A stretch of DNA of 64,000 nucleotides from Propionibacteriaceae bacterium UBA5174 (GTDB lineage Bacteria; Actinomycetota; Actinomycetes; Propionibacteriales; Propionibacteriaceae). The translations under genes were made by a program, and so were the position numbers. The notes beneath the pieces were generated by a model that did no database searches, was not told the DNA's origin, and was given only the letters and a program-made list of their open reading frames with translations. Shown here one piece after another: positions 39,626-48,273 of this stretch. Within the stretch, counting starts at the first letter, position 1. Every line of letters begins with the position of its first letter. The stretch lies in contig DHWU01000034.1 in NCBI GenBank assembly GCA_002413345.1, positions 1 to 64,000 on the forward strand, given 5' to 3'.

Positions 39626-40828
39626 ATGAAACGCCGCACCGTCGTCATCACAGCTGTTTTCCTCACCACCGTCTTGGCAGGTTGCACCCCCACCGGACCG
39701 CCGGGGTCAGCCACCGCACCGAGCGGCGCGACCACTGCTTCGGGGACCACTTCGGCCGCTGCGTTGGAGGCTGGCGGCGTCCCCGGGTATGCCATCGGCG
39801 AGTTCCCGCCCGTGCCCTTGTTCGTGATGCCAGATCTATCGATGCTTGACTCATCTCTGGGCGGATTCAGCATCAAAGTGCGGGATTCGTTTCCCAGTGT
39901 CAAAGGCGTAACCATCCGTGCGGTCAAGTGCGATTCTTCGGGCGCAGTTCAGACCGACACCGGGACGCTTCAGTTCTACGGGAACGGGTCGGGCAGCTAT
40001 ACCGGCCCCGATGGAACCATCCACAACTACGGCGACGGCTCCGGGAGTTTCTCTCTAAACGGCAAGACAGTTCATGTTTACGGCGACGGCTCCGGCGACT
40101 ACACCAACGGCAAAGTCACAATTCACAGCTACGGCGACGGCTCTGGCGACTACACCGATGGCACTACCACGATCCACCTTTACGGCGACGGCTCCGGCGA
40201 CTACACCAACGGCCAGATCACAATTCACAACTACGGCGACGGATCCGGCGACTACACCGACGGCACCGTCACCATCCACAACTACGGCAACGGCTCCGGC
40301 GACTACACCGACGGCACCGTCACCATCCACAACTACGGCGATGCCAGCGGCGACTTCTTCAACAGCACCACCGCAGAGAAGCGGCAGATCGCCCCTGCGG
40401 CCATTCCGCAGACCCAGAAGCTAGGCCAGTTCCCGCAGATGGGCACACTCAAGCCCATCAAGTCGTGTGGCACCCGGATCGTGATCGAAGACTCCGTCAT
40501 GTTCGACTTCGGCAAAGACTCCCTGCGCTCTGAAGCCCAATCGACCATCACTAATCTCGCCAAAGTTCTCAATGAACTCAAAGTTCACAAAGCCACGATT
40601 TCGGGTCATACCGACTCCATCGGTAGCGACTCCTCCAACCAGGACTTGTCTGAGCGGCGAGCAAAGTCGGTGCTGAATGCCCTCTTGGCCAAGCAGGTCA
40701 GCGCCACTTTGGACGCGAAGGGTTACGGCGAGACCAAGCCGATCGCCCCAAATCAGATTGATGGCAAGGACAACCCTGCTGGACGCCAGCTCAACCGCCG
40801 CGTCGAGATCTTCATCCCAGAGGGCTGA
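39626..40828 (+). CDS. OmpA-domain lipoprotein with a 17-residue repeat array
   Basis: A 400-residue protein with a signal peptide and lipobox (VLAGC, Cys near residue 19). Residues ~115-250 consist of about eight 17-residue repeats of the form TIHNYGDGSGDYTDGTV, very likely a beta-solenoid or stacked-strand stalk. Residues ~285-400 are an OmpA-like peptidoglycan-binding domain (VMFDFGKDSL, ISGHTDSIGSDSSNQDLSE, LNRRVEIFIPEG). Actinobacterial OmpA-like lipoproteins tether the membrane to the cell wall. TAAGTT is 6 bp before the ATG. Convergent with the patatin gene. Confidence 0.88.
   Translation: MKRRTVVITAVFLTTVLAGCTPTGPPGSATAPSGATTASGTTSAAALEAGGVPGYAIGEFPPVPLFVMPDLSMLDSSLGGFSIKVRDSFPSVKGVTIRAVKCDSSGAVQTDTGTLQFYGNGSGSYTGPDGTIHNYGDGSGSFSLNGKTVHVYGDGSGDYTNGKVTIHSYGDGSGDYTDGTTTIHLYGDGSGDYTNGQITIHNYGDGSGDYTDGTVTIHNYGNGSGDYTDGTVTIHNYGDASGDFFNSTTAEKRQIAPAAIPQTQKLGQFPQMGTLKPIKSCGTRIVIEDSVMFDFGKDSLRSEAQSTITNLAKVLNELKVHKATISGHTDSIGSDSSNQDLSERRAKSVLNALLAKQVSATLDAKGYGETKPIAPNQIDGKDNPAGRQLNRRVEIFIPEG
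39968..40370 (+). repeat. 51-bp tandem repeat within the OmpA-like gene
   Basis: Eight units of about 51 bp (17 codons) with a core of IHNYGDGSGDYTDG. The last copies are almost identical at DNA level, suggesting recent unequal exchange or expansion, while the first two are degenerate (NGSGSYTGPDG, GSGSFSLNGK). Not a CRISPR: the units are contiguous and coding. Confidence 0.9.
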
Positions 40829-40933
40829 ACCCAACCTTTGGCCACGGCGGGATCACCAGCAATGGACAGCTGCTCGGCCGACGCAATCTCCTGGGTTCAG
40901 CCAATCTGGGCTCCCGCCTCGGTAGGTCTCGGT

Positions 40934-41824
40934 TCAGCGTCCCAGGAACTCGTGCCACTTCGGCGCCTCGCGCACCGACTGCGCCAGTCCAGCATCGAAA
41001 GCGCACTGCAGCGCAGGCACATCCTTGGTGCTGTTGGAAACCGTCATCTGCTCGGGAATGAACAGGTACGCCTGACCCGAACTTTCCAGATCAAACAGTT
41101 CCTCTCGGGTGCGGTTGTAGTTCAGGTGCCGCACATCCAACGCGGCAGCAGCAGCTGGGTAGCGGCGAAAGTAGGTGCGGTACAAAGCCGGTGCCGCGGT
41201 CGGGCTTTTGAGGTAGCCGCGCTCCTGGGTGAGCACCACGAAGAACTTGGTGAAGCCATCTGCCTTAGCCGCGTCCAACGCGATGCCACCGGACGGGCCG
41301 AGCGCGCCATCCACATAGACATGGTCACCCAGCGACACCTTGGGCATGATCATTGGCATCGTCGAGGACGCCCGCACCCGCTTCATCAACGCCGGCATCG
41401 TCGTCAGGTCGTTCTTACCCCAATAGACAGCGCGTCCGGTGTCACACTCAAAGGCGCCGATTCGCACCTCGGCCGGATTGGCGGTGAAGGTGTCGAAGTC
41501 GAACGGCAAGACCTGATCTGGGGCTGAGGTGCGCTCGTAGATGTATTCGGCGTGGAACAAGCCCTTGCCTCGCAGGAAGGTGCCCCAGTTACCGAAGTTC
41601 GGATCGGCGGCGAACTCTACAAACGACTCCTTGGCTCGCTTCGGATCACGGGAGACGTAGTTGGCCAAGTTGCTTGAGCCAGCCGAAATGCCGGCCACCC
41701 AAGAAAAGAAGAGGTCCTCGGCCAAGAGCGTCTGCACCACCGCCGAGGTGTAGGCCGCCCGCATCCCGCCGCCTTCGAAGATCAGCGCGACGTCATCGAT
41801 AGTGGTGGTCAGATCCTGGGCCAT
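40934..41824 (-). CDS. Patatin-like phospholipase
   Basis: A 296-residue protein from the ATG at 41824, preceded by GAGAGG; the extra 16 codons to 41872 are unlikely. The oxyanion motif is FEGGGMRAAYTSAV near residue 16, the nucleophile elbow VAGISAGSSNLA near 43, and the catalytic Asp in VYVDGALGPSGG near 155. It belongs to the YjjU-like cytoplasmic patatins, serine hydrolases acting on phospholipids. It is followed by the alpha/beta hydrolase gene, with 63 bp between them. Confidence 0.92.
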   Translation of the reverse strand: MAQDLTTTIDDVALIFEGGGMRAAYTSAVVQTLLAEDLFFSWVAGISAGSSNLANYVSRDPKRAKESFVEFAADPNFGNWGTFLRGKGLFHAEYIYERTSAPDQVLPFDFDTFTANPAEVRIGAFECDTGRAVYWGKNDLTTMPALMKRVRASSTMPMIMPKVSLGDHVYVDGALGPSGGIALDAAKADGFTKFFVVLTQERGYLKSPTAAPALYRTYFRRYPAAAAALDVRHLNYNRTREELFDLESSGQAYLFIPEQMTVSNSTKDVPALQCAFDAGLAQSVREAPKWHEFLGR

Positions 41825-41887
41825 GTTGCCATCCTCTCCCGAAACCATCGGGCGCGATTCCGGGTTCCTCAACTGGTGGAGCGGCAG

Positions 41888-42835
41888 CTAATTGCTGCTG
41901 TACTGCAGCGGCTTGACTGTGCTCGGCCGTCCAGAAAGAAAGTCCACAGTCTGCCGCACCGTTGCTGGGGCCCAAAGCACCTTGAAGTGGTCAAAGCCGG
42001 AGGTGGACACCACTTCGGCACCTGGCCAGTTGGCCGCCAGTCGAACCGAGGAATCAGTCGGTATTTCCTGATCGCCACGATCCTGGATGAACAGAGCCAA
42101 GGGCAATTCGTTGGGGCAGTCCGCAATCAACTGTGGCACGTCGTAATCGGCCATCCGGATTCCACACCGCTGACCAGCAATGGCCTCCACTCGCTGCGCG
42201 GTTCGTGGCCCCCAACCTAACCGCGAAGTCAGATAAGCGATCTGATCGGCGCCACTCACTGAGGGTGAAACCAGCACTACTCGGCGTGGATGCACCGCGC
42301 CGGATGCCACCGCGACGCCAGCTGCCATCGCTCCCGCCGAGTGAGCCACGATGGCCTCCACGTCGCCGAACTGAGCGCTCACTGTCGCGACTGCGTCCAC
42401 CAGATCAGCGACCGAGGCATAGTGACGCCCGTGCCGGCCAGGAGCCGAGTCGCCGTGGGACGGCGCGTCCCAGGCCACGACCTGAAAACCGGCTGCCACC
42501 AGGGGTTCCACGTAGACGCTAAGTTGCTGCCACCAGCCCGACCAGCCGTGCATCAACAGGACCACCGGCCCTTGGCCCCAAGTGCGGACGTTCAAACCTC
42601 TGCCGTCGACGGCGAGCGTCAGCGGGGCACCGGCACCAACCCCGCGATCTCGGCGGCTAGGCGGTGGAGCTGGTGGCACCCGAAACCAGATCCGTTGTCC
42701 GGCAATCCCAGCAAGCCGTGGGGCAAGTCGTTCACCGATCCCGAATCCGACTCGAATCACCGCCAGCGAAGCTCCCCCGCCAAGAGCTGACACGCCATTT
42801 CGGGCCCACCAGGATTGCACCTTGGCTCCTGACAT
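41888..42835 (-). CDS. Alpha/beta-fold hydrolase
   Basis: A 315-residue protein with Shine-Dalgarno GAGAGGAG. It has LLMHGWSGWWQQLS near residue 93 (HG oxyanion), VAWDAPSHGDS near 120, the nucleophile IVAHSAGAMAAG near 163, an acid candidate in IQDRGDQEIPTD, and the histidine in SGFDHFKVLW near 290. The ~80-residue N-terminal helical extension precedes the hydrolase fold. It is encoded next to the patatin gene and may be a lipase partner; substrate unknown. Confidence 0.88.
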   Translation of the reverse strand: MSGAKVQSWWARNGVSALGGGASLAVIRVGFGIGERLAPRLAGIAGQRIWFRVPPAPPPSRRDRGVGAGAPLTLAVDGRGLNVRTWGQGPVVLLMHGWSGWWQQLSVYVEPLVAAGFQVVAWDAPSHGDSAPGRHGRHYASVADLVDAVATVSAQFGDVEAIVAHSAGAMAAGVAVASGAVHPRRVVLVSPSVSGADQIAYLTSRLGWGPRTAQRVEAIAGQRCGIRMADYDVPQLIADCPNELPLALFIQDRGDQEIPTDSSVRLAANWPGAEVVSTSGFDHFKVLWAPATVRQTVDFLSGRPSTVKPLQYSSN

Positions 42836-42957
42836 CCCGCTCCTCTCAATAGCTTCAAGGTGCCATTCTTCGCGCTAAACCCCCGCAGAAGCGAAATTGA
42901 TCACCTGCTGAAATCGGCGGCCCAGCTCAGCTCAGCAGCTCGAGGCACCTGGACGCA

Positions 42958-42986
42958 CCGGGGACGGGCGCACAGGGGACGGTTCC
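42958..42986. repeat. Repeated GGGGACGG motif
   Basis: CGGGGACGGG at about 42958 is followed by CAGGGGACGGTTCC; GGGGACGGTTCC occupies 42975-42986. It shares the 12-mer of the inverted repeat at 9303-9341. It lies in the 208-bp gap upstream of the hydrolase gene; no gene is in the gap. Confidence 0.5.
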
Positions 42987-43043
42987 TTCCCTGGCTCCTC
43001 GGCGACCGCTCTACGCCGGCCGTCCACGACCCGGCAGAGCCGC

Positions 43044-44672
43044 TCAGCCAGCATTGTCAATGATGTTGTTGATATTGCGCTCAGCCAACGCCGCGATAGT
43101 GATTGCCGGGTTCACGGCACCGGCGTTACCCGGAATCATCGCTGAGTCGATGACGTAGAGACCTTGATAGCCCTTAACTCGGCCATAGTTGTCGGTGGCC
43201 TTACCTAACACCGCTCCGCCCAGGGGGTGTGCGGTGAAAAAGTCGTTGGCACTCTTCGCGAAGAGCTTCACACCGGTAGGCACCTTGGATGCTGCCGCGA
43301 TCTTTGAATTCACCTTGGCCAAGGCATTCAGCGAATCGGTTTGGTCGGCGGCCCAGTTCAAGGTGAGTCTGCCGGCCGAGTTCAACCCAAAACTGGCCCG
43401 CCGCTCATCAAGTGACATACCGAGCGATCCGATGATGCCCAGATCCAGCGGTAGCCCTGGCACGAACCAGTTCTCCATGGTGATCGGCAGGCCGTCAACA
43501 ACATCGGTGATCTTGCTCCGCGAGGCCGCACCTTGGGTCAGGCTGCCGGTTCCCGACCACGACCGGACAATCGCTGCGTCCCCATTGGTGCCCCAACCGT
43601 TCCCCACTTCCTCATTGAGGTTGGGCAGAGCACCCTTCGACCTGGCCCGCATCAGCAATTCAGTAGTGCTCAGTGAACCGCCAGCCAAGTAGAGCTGATC
43701 GCAGGTGACGGTCCGGGTAGAAAGAACAGTGCCAGTGGGACTGACCTTTCGCAGGCTGATCAGATATCGCCCCGAAGCCTCCCGCCCAATGTCGAGCACC
43801 TCATGCCCAGGGTAGATCTTGGCTTTTCCGGTGGCTTCGGCTTGCTTGAGGTAGTTGAGCGCCAGGCCCTTCTTCACACCGTTGGCGTTGCCATAGTTGC
43901 TCTCGCTGACGGTGGCCGACTTGCGCACCTTGCCGGAGATCTCCTTGCGCATCACGCCCCAGTCCCAGATCCCCTCGATCTTGGACGGCGAGTAGCCAGC
44001 TTTGCGTGCTTGTTCGTCCCACACCCGCGAGTGCGCGTAAGGCTTGGCGTTGTAAACGTCGTCAGGCATGGTCGAGGTGCCCAACACCCCAGCGGTCTTC
44101 GGGAACCACGTGGCAGCCATTTCGGCGTAGGTCACCGTCGAGCCGAAGACGCTCTCGAAATAGGCCTGCTGCGGAATCGGGTGGGCTCCGGTGTAAACCA
44201 GTGAGCCGCCACCGACACCAACCCCTTGCCAAACCTGGATTCCATTGAACTTCACCACGTCCAGCACACCGCCGAAGTAGTCGGGGTAAAGCTTCATTCC
44301 GGTAAGCCCCGTGAAACTGGTCTGCCGCCAGAATCCCCGTCCGTCAGGCAAGGTGTCGTTGGCAAAGATGGCGCGGGTGTTGCTGGGAACCGGCCACCGT
44401 GAACCGCGTTCCAGCACGGTAGTTTGCACGCCCGCTTGGGCCAGCCGCAGCGCAGCCACCGCACCACCGAAACCCGAACCGATTACCACCGCCTGGGTGT
44501 AGCTGGGAGCGTCAGCAAGGGTGGCGAAGATTTCTGGCACCACCAGCTTGTACTTGAGCACCTGCAGCGGGTTGGAAGTTGCGGCTTCGGCTTTTGCCGC
44601 AGGGCTAGTACCGACGATGGTGGCCCCCAAACCAAGAGCAGCAGCAGACTTAAGCAGCGTGCGACGATCCAT
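43044..44672 (-). CDS. GMC oxidoreductase, cholesterol oxidase-like, Tat-exported
   Basis: A 542-residue protein from the ATG at 44672 with GGAAGG upstream; a GTG two codons earlier is possible. The N-terminus MDRRTLLKSAAALGLGATIV is a twin-arginine (Tat) signal. FAD binding starts at VVIGSGFGGAVAALRLAQAG near residue 67. The C-terminal segment TAHPLGGAVLGKATD carries the active-site His, and GAVNPAITIAALAERN the catalytic Asn, both as in class I cholesterol oxidases. Such flavoenzymes oxidise 3-beta-hydroxysteroids outside the cell. Sterol specificity is inferred from these motifs; another GMC alcohol oxidase is possible. Confidence 0.85.
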   Translation of the reverse strand: MDRRTLLKSAAALGLGATIVGTSPAAKAEAATSNPLQVLKYKLVVPEIFATLADAPSYTQAVVIGSGFGGAVAALRLAQAGVQTTVLERGSRWPVPSNTRAIFANDTLPDGRGFWRQTSFTGLTGMKLYPDYFGGVLDVVKFNGIQVWQGVGVGGGSLVYTGAHPIPQQAYFESVFGSTVTYAEMAATWFPKTAGVLGTSTMPDDVYNAKPYAHSRVWDEQARKAGYSPSKIEGIWDWGVMRKEISGKVRKSATVSESNYGNANGVKKGLALNYLKQAEATGKAKIYPGHEVLDIGREASGRYLISLRKVSPTGTVLSTRTVTCDQLYLAGGSLSTTELLMRARSKGALPNLNEEVGNGWGTNGDAAIVRSWSGTGSLTQGAASRSKITDVVDGLPITMENWFVPGLPLDLGIIGSLGMSLDERRASFGLNSAGRLTLNWAADQTDSLNALAKVNSKIAAASKVPTGVKLFAKSANDFFTAHPLGGAVLGKATDNYGRVKGYQGLYVIDSAMIPGNAGAVNPAITIAALAERNINNIIDNAG

Positions 44673-44922
44673 GATCACCTTCCGGAAGATTGATTTTCAT
44701 CAGGCAACCTAGCCCAGATGCGTCGCCGGTAAGTAGCCGCGCATTTCGGTGTTCCAGCTGAATCAATCTTCAATCAGCGAGCTCATTACTGCCCGTTCCC
44801 CGAGATTTGACAGCCACAATCCAAACCAACACCTCAGAGGCGGCGGCTTGGGCTTTTCGATTACCTCGGTTTCGGCAGTCGCGCGCCGACCCGTGCTGGC
44901 TATAACCGCCAGATCGGCCCAC

Positions 44923-44928
44923 TAGGGT
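44923..44928 (+). promoter_or_regulatory. -10 element, leaderless start of 44936
   Basis: TAGGGT, 7 bp before the ATG. Confidence 0.5.
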
Positions 44929-44935
44929 GGGCGCC

Positions 44936-45724
44936 ATGAACGACCGACCCAACGTCGAATACGGTGACCCGCAGATGGCTCTTCCAAACGAGATTCTGCG
45001 CTCAGTTGTCGGTAGCGGCGTCCACGGGATCGCCATCGAAGGCACCGACGACCACGACGAAATGGGCGTCTACATCGAGCCGCCGGAGTACATCTTCAGC
45101 ATCGCGAAGCATCGCTCGGACTACATCTGGCGCACCCAACCCGAAGGCGAGCGCAGTCACCACGGCGATATTGATCTGGTGCTCTATTCCTTGAACAAGT
45201 TCCTTCGGCTGGCCGTCAAAGGCAACCCCACGGTGTTGTTGCCGCTATTCGCCCCTGAATCCGAACTGGTGATAGTCACCCCACTTGGCCTGGAACTGCG
45301 TGAGCTTCGTTCAGCGGTGCTGTCTCAACAGGCCGTTGAACGATTTTTGGGCTACCTGCATTCGCAACACGAACGCATGCTCGGCCAGTCCAAGCGCAAT
45401 GTGCCCAACCGGCCCGAACTGATCGAAAAATACGGCTGGGACGTCAAGTACGGCAGCCACGCGCTTCGGTTGGCCTACCAGGGCTTTGAGATTGCGGCTG
45501 CTGGCACGCTTACCTTGCCGCTTGTCGAAACGCAACGAGAACGGGTGCTGGCGGTCAAGCGTGGCGAGATTCCACAGGCGGAGGTGTCCGCCGAAATCAT
45601 CGAGATCCGCGACCAGACTCGCGCGTTGTTGGATTCAGGACGCTGCCAGTTGCCACTAACGGCCGACATCTCCGCGATCACCGATTGGTCGGTATCGGCC
45701 CACCGGCGCCATTGGGGTTGGTGA
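44936..45724 (+). CDS. Predicted nucleotidyltransferase (RlaP/PF10127-like)
   Basis: A 262-residue protein from the ATG at 44936; the GTG at 44927 overlaps the -10 element. It starts with a Pol-beta-type core: VVGSGVHGIAIEGTDDHDEMG (GS followed by DxD-like acidic pair). The remaining C-terminal helices (LGYLHSQHERMLG, KYGSHALRLAYQG) match the family's second domain. These predicted RNA- or nucleotide-modifying nucleotidyltransferases have no established substrate. No operon; the next gene is 38 bp away with its own -10. Confidence 0.85.
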   Translation: MNDRPNVEYGDPQMALPNEILRSVVGSGVHGIAIEGTDDHDEMGVYIEPPEYIFSIAKHRSDYIWRTQPEGERSHHGDIDLVLYSLNKFLRLAVKGNPTVLLPLFAPESELVIVTPLGLELRELRSAVLSQQAVERFLGYLHSQHERMLGQSKRNVPNRPELIEKYGWDVKYGSHALRLAYQGFEIAAAGTLTLPLVETQRERVLAVKRGEIPQAEVSAEIIEIRDQTRALLDSGRCQLPLTADISAITDWSVSAHRRHWGW

Positions 45725-45749
45725 GCGTCCGGGCATTTGCGAGTCACAG

Positions 45750-45755
45750 TATTCT
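45750..45755 (+). promoter_or_regulatory. -10 element, leaderless start of 45763
   Basis: TATTCT, 7 bp before the GTG. Confidence 0.45.
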
Positions 45756-45762
45756 CACGGCT

Positions 45763-46314
45763 GTGCCTGACCGACTCGACGTGCCTCTTGCCCACATAGC
45801 CCGCGACCAAATCATCGGATCAGCCAAGAGCCGGGTGGTTCTCGCCAGAGTGCTCGTCGGCATATTGACGATTGGCCCCATCGGTATGACTGTCGCCGCC
45901 GGTTTGCTGGTTCATAGTTGGACGATGCTTGTCTCGGTCGGCATTGCAGTCGGTTTCGGCGCTTTGTTCTTTTTGTTGTTGCGACGCTTCCTCAAGACCT
46001 CGCCAGTGCCCGCACTGGCGTTTTCCATCGACGATCATGCGGTTCATTTCACTGCGATTCCAGGCCAGCGTGGAGGTCGCGGGGCTGCCGAGGATTGGGA
46101 ACTAGCTCAAACCAGTCTCGAAGTGAGCCCCAAATGGGGAGGCTCGCTGAACTTTGAGGCACCGGGTCGGCCCAACCGCCTATTCACCTTCGCCGCGTTG
46201 GCTGTCGATCCGAACCAGGTGATCAGCTTCTTTGACTCCCGCAAGGCTTCTTTCACCGGAGTACCAGCACCCCATCGAGTACCCGTCATTCCCTCAGACA
46301 CGGCGACACAGTAG
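45763..46314 (+). CDS. Two-helix membrane protein, paralogue-like to the 28675 product
   Basis: A 183-residue protein from the GTG at 45763 (VPDRLDVPLAHIARDQ), chosen by its TATTCT 7 bp upstream; the ORF can be extended 26 codons. Two hydrophobic helices (VLARVLVGILTIGPIGMTVA and MLVSVGIAVGFGALFFLL) precede a soluble beta-rich domain (HAVHFTAIPGQ, AEDWELAQTSLEVSPKWG, SLNFEAPG, LFTFAALAVDP). This layout and several residues match the third gene of the WXG cassette. No enzyme motif. Confidence 0.72.
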   Translation: MPDRLDVPLAHIARDQIIGSAKSRVVLARVLVGILTIGPIGMTVAAGLLVHSWTMLVSVGIAVGFGALFFLLLRRFLKTSPVPALAFSIDDHAVHFTAIPGQRGGRGAAEDWELAQTSLEVSPKWGGSLNFEAPGRPNRLFTFAALAVDPNQVISFFDSRKASFTGVPAPHRVPVIPSDTATQ

Positions 46315-46351
46315 GGGTCGGAGCAACAGAACTTGGCTCACCTTCTGGCGA

Positions 46352-47071
46352 TCAGCGTCGGCTCGGCACTCGCACCAGCGGCGGATGCTCTGCACGGAAG
46401 TCGTTGACTGAATCGTCACTGGCGTACCCCAAAGCCAAGCCGGTGATCAGCTTGTAGTGCGCTGGCACTTCAAATTCGGCATCGATTGGGTGCCGCCAGG
46501 TGGTTAAGACCCCAAGTGGGCAAGAGGCCACCCCGCGGGCTTGGGCGGCGAGCATCAGCGTCTGCAACATCAGCCCACCGTCTTGAGCCGAAAAGGGCAA
46601 CAGCTCTTCGTGCACGAACAGCCACAACACGGTCGGGGCGCCAAAGAACTCACAGTTTTTGCGTGCTTGGGCGTCCCGGGCTTCGCGATCGCCGCGGGCG
46701 ATACCGAGGTGTTTGTAGAGCCCCACCCCAACCTTCACACTGCGCGGCCGCAAGTCTTCGGGGTACTTTCCCCAAGTCTTGAAGTCGCCATCGGGACGCC
46801 CGCTAGGCAGCACCGCTTTGAGCAGAGCTCCGGGACGGCGATGCTGCAAATCCAGCGAGGCGTCGAATGCGGCCAAATACGCCGCCCTCAACCGATCGAG
46901 CTGTTCACCAGTTGCCACCGCCACGCAGTAGCCACGGGTGTTGCTCCAACTTGGTGCGTGCCGGGCATCGTCGAAGATCGCCGCTAAGACGTCTTCGCCT
47001 ATCGGATCAGGACGGAAGCTCCGCACACTGCGGCGGGCACGGACCAAGTCTGCAAAATCATCGGCTAACAC
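46352..47071 (-). CDS. Nitroreductase-family flavoprotein
   Basis: A 239-residue protein from the GTG at 47071. The N-terminal ARRSVRSFRPDPIGEDVLAA is the FMN-binding start of the nitroreductase fold, PSWSNTRGYCVAVA the second motif, and GVASCPLGVL followed by KLITGLALGYASDD the C-terminal cofactor site. It reduces nitro- or quinone-like compounds using FMN and NAD(P)H; physiological substrate unknown. TAGACT lies 6 bp before the GTG. Confidence 0.9.
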   Translation of the reverse strand: MLADDFADLVRARRSVRSFRPDPIGEDVLAAIFDDARHAPSWSNTRGYCVAVATGEQLDRLRAAYLAAFDASLDLQHRRPGALLKAVLPSGRPDGDFKTWGKYPEDLRPRSVKVGVGLYKHLGIARGDREARDAQARKNCEFFGAPTVLWLFVHEELLPFSAQDGGLMLQTLMLAAQARGVASCPLGVLTTWRHPIDAEFEVPAHYKLITGLALGYASDDSVNDFRAEHPPLVRVPSRR

Positions 47072-47077
47072 CTCGGC

Positions 47078-47083
47078 AGTCTA
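47078..47083 (-). promoter_or_regulatory. -10 element, leaderless start of 47071
   Basis: TAGACT on the minus strand, 6 bp before the GTG. Confidence 0.5.
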
Positions 47084-47195
47084 AGCGGACCTGGCCGCCC
47101 TGCGATCCACCTCGAGCCCCCGAAAGCAGCAGTGGTGGTGGCGCTTTCGCCTAGCACCTACACTCGCCAGAAAAGCGCGCACTTAAGGGGGAGTA

Positions 47196-48125
47196 ATGCC
47201 GGTAAAAAGACAGATCATTGCAGTCTTAGCGACCGCAGCATTAGCTGTAGTCGGGGTATTCATCGAACCGGGCATTGTGAATGCGGCCACACCAGTGGCC
47301 GCAACCAAGGTGAGCGAGGTCAAGGCCGCTACCTGCAATGGCGCGCTTTCGAAGTACCAAGTCCTGCAGAGTGCCACCTCTGATGGCACGAGCATCTACA
47401 TCGTCTTCGCGGTGGCCTCCAGCGACTCAAAATCCAATAAAACCGGTGGCACTGTCCTCACCAAATGGACCTCGGACGCCAAGCGCTGCATCGGGTGGAA
47501 CAACAAACTCAATCTTGGGCATGCCAACAGCGTCACCTACCACCCGAACTACAGCGGCACCGGCGCCGCCCTCCTAGTCCCACGGGGCACGAAGTCCAAG
47601 AAGAACACTGGCATCGTGGTGGTCGATGCCAACACCTTGAACCAGCGGTCAGTCATTCAGCTGACCAACCGCTCGGCCAAGAACAAGACCAAGAAGGCGC
47701 CGGCCTTGAATATGTCTGGGTTGTGCTACAGCTCGGGCAAATATGCGGCTCGGATCGGCGGCAAGATGTATGTCTACAACGAGTCCGCCGCACTGAAACC
47801 CAATAGCTTCTTCACTAGGTCGTTCAAGGTCGCCACCGTAGCCGGAACTGGCGAGCAAGGCATTGACTGCGATGCAGCAAATATTTATGGCGGTCGCGCA
47901 ATCTCTGGCACCAAGGGCAAGACCAACTACATCCACGTCTATAGCTGGAGCGGCAAACGCGGCCGCACTTTGACCTTCCCCGGCAAAGCGACTCTTCGGG
48001 GCGCCAACAAGGGCAAAGCCGTCGAACTGGAGTCTGTCTTCCACATCGGCAGCCAGTTCTACCTCGCAACCAACTCGAATTTCTCGGGCAAGTTCAAGGA
48101 CGCCATCTACACCATCCGCTGGTAG
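47196..48125 (+). CDS. Secreted protein of unknown function
   Basis: A 309-residue protein with Shine-Dalgarno AAGGGGGAG before the ATG. It has a signal peptide (MPVKRQIIAVLATAALAVVG, cleavage after VNAA near residue 33). The mature part is rich in Lys, Asn, Gly and Tyr with many short strands (SDGTSIYIVFAVASSD, NTGIVVVDANTLNQRS, GGKMYVYNES, GSQFYLATNSN), a pattern suggesting a beta-propeller of about five or six blades. No catalytic motif. Its terminator is at 48138. Likely secreted; ligand unknown. Confidence 0.8.
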   Translation: MPVKRQIIAVLATAALAVVGVFIEPGIVNAATPVAATKVSEVKAATCNGALSKYQVLQSATSDGTSIYIVFAVASSDSKSNKTGGTVLTKWTSDAKRCIGWNNKLNLGHANSVTYHPNYSGTGAALLVPRGTKSKKNTGIVVVDANTLNQRSVIQLTNRSAKNKTKKAPALNMSGLCYSSGKYAARIGGKMYVYNESAALKPNSFFTRSFKVATVAGTGEQGIDCDAANIYGGRAISGTKGKTNYIHVYSWSGKRGRTLTFPGKATLRGANKGKAVELESVFHIGSQFYLATNSNFSGKFKDAIYTIRW

Positions 48126-48137
48126 GCCGAGGTTCTT

Positions 48138-48172
48138 GTTGGGCCGCGGCTGTGAATCGTTCGCGGCCCAAC
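48138..48172 (+). terminator. Hairpin terminator
   Basis: GTTGGGCCGCG (48138-48148) and CGCGGCCCAAC (48162-48172) form an 11-bp perfect stem followed by GTTTCGTC. It ends the secreted-protein gene, 12 bp after its stop. Confidence 0.75.
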
Positions 48173-48261
48173 GTTTCGTCAACTTCGGCGGCTGAGCCGC
48201 CTAGGTTCGGTTGCAGCCGATGCAAGTGGATCGACGCGGTCGTTGAGTTGATTCAGCCCGC

Positions 48262-48267
48262 TAAAGT
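48262..48267 (+). promoter_or_regulatory. -10 element, leaderless start of 48274
   Basis: TAAAGT, 6 bp before the GTG. Confidence 0.5.
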
Positions 48268-48273
48268 GCCCAG

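Noticed and set aside
39968..40370. Possible CRISPR array (regular ~51-bp repeats)
   Set aside because: Units are contiguous with no spacers and remain in frame as a protein repeat within a lipoprotein gene.
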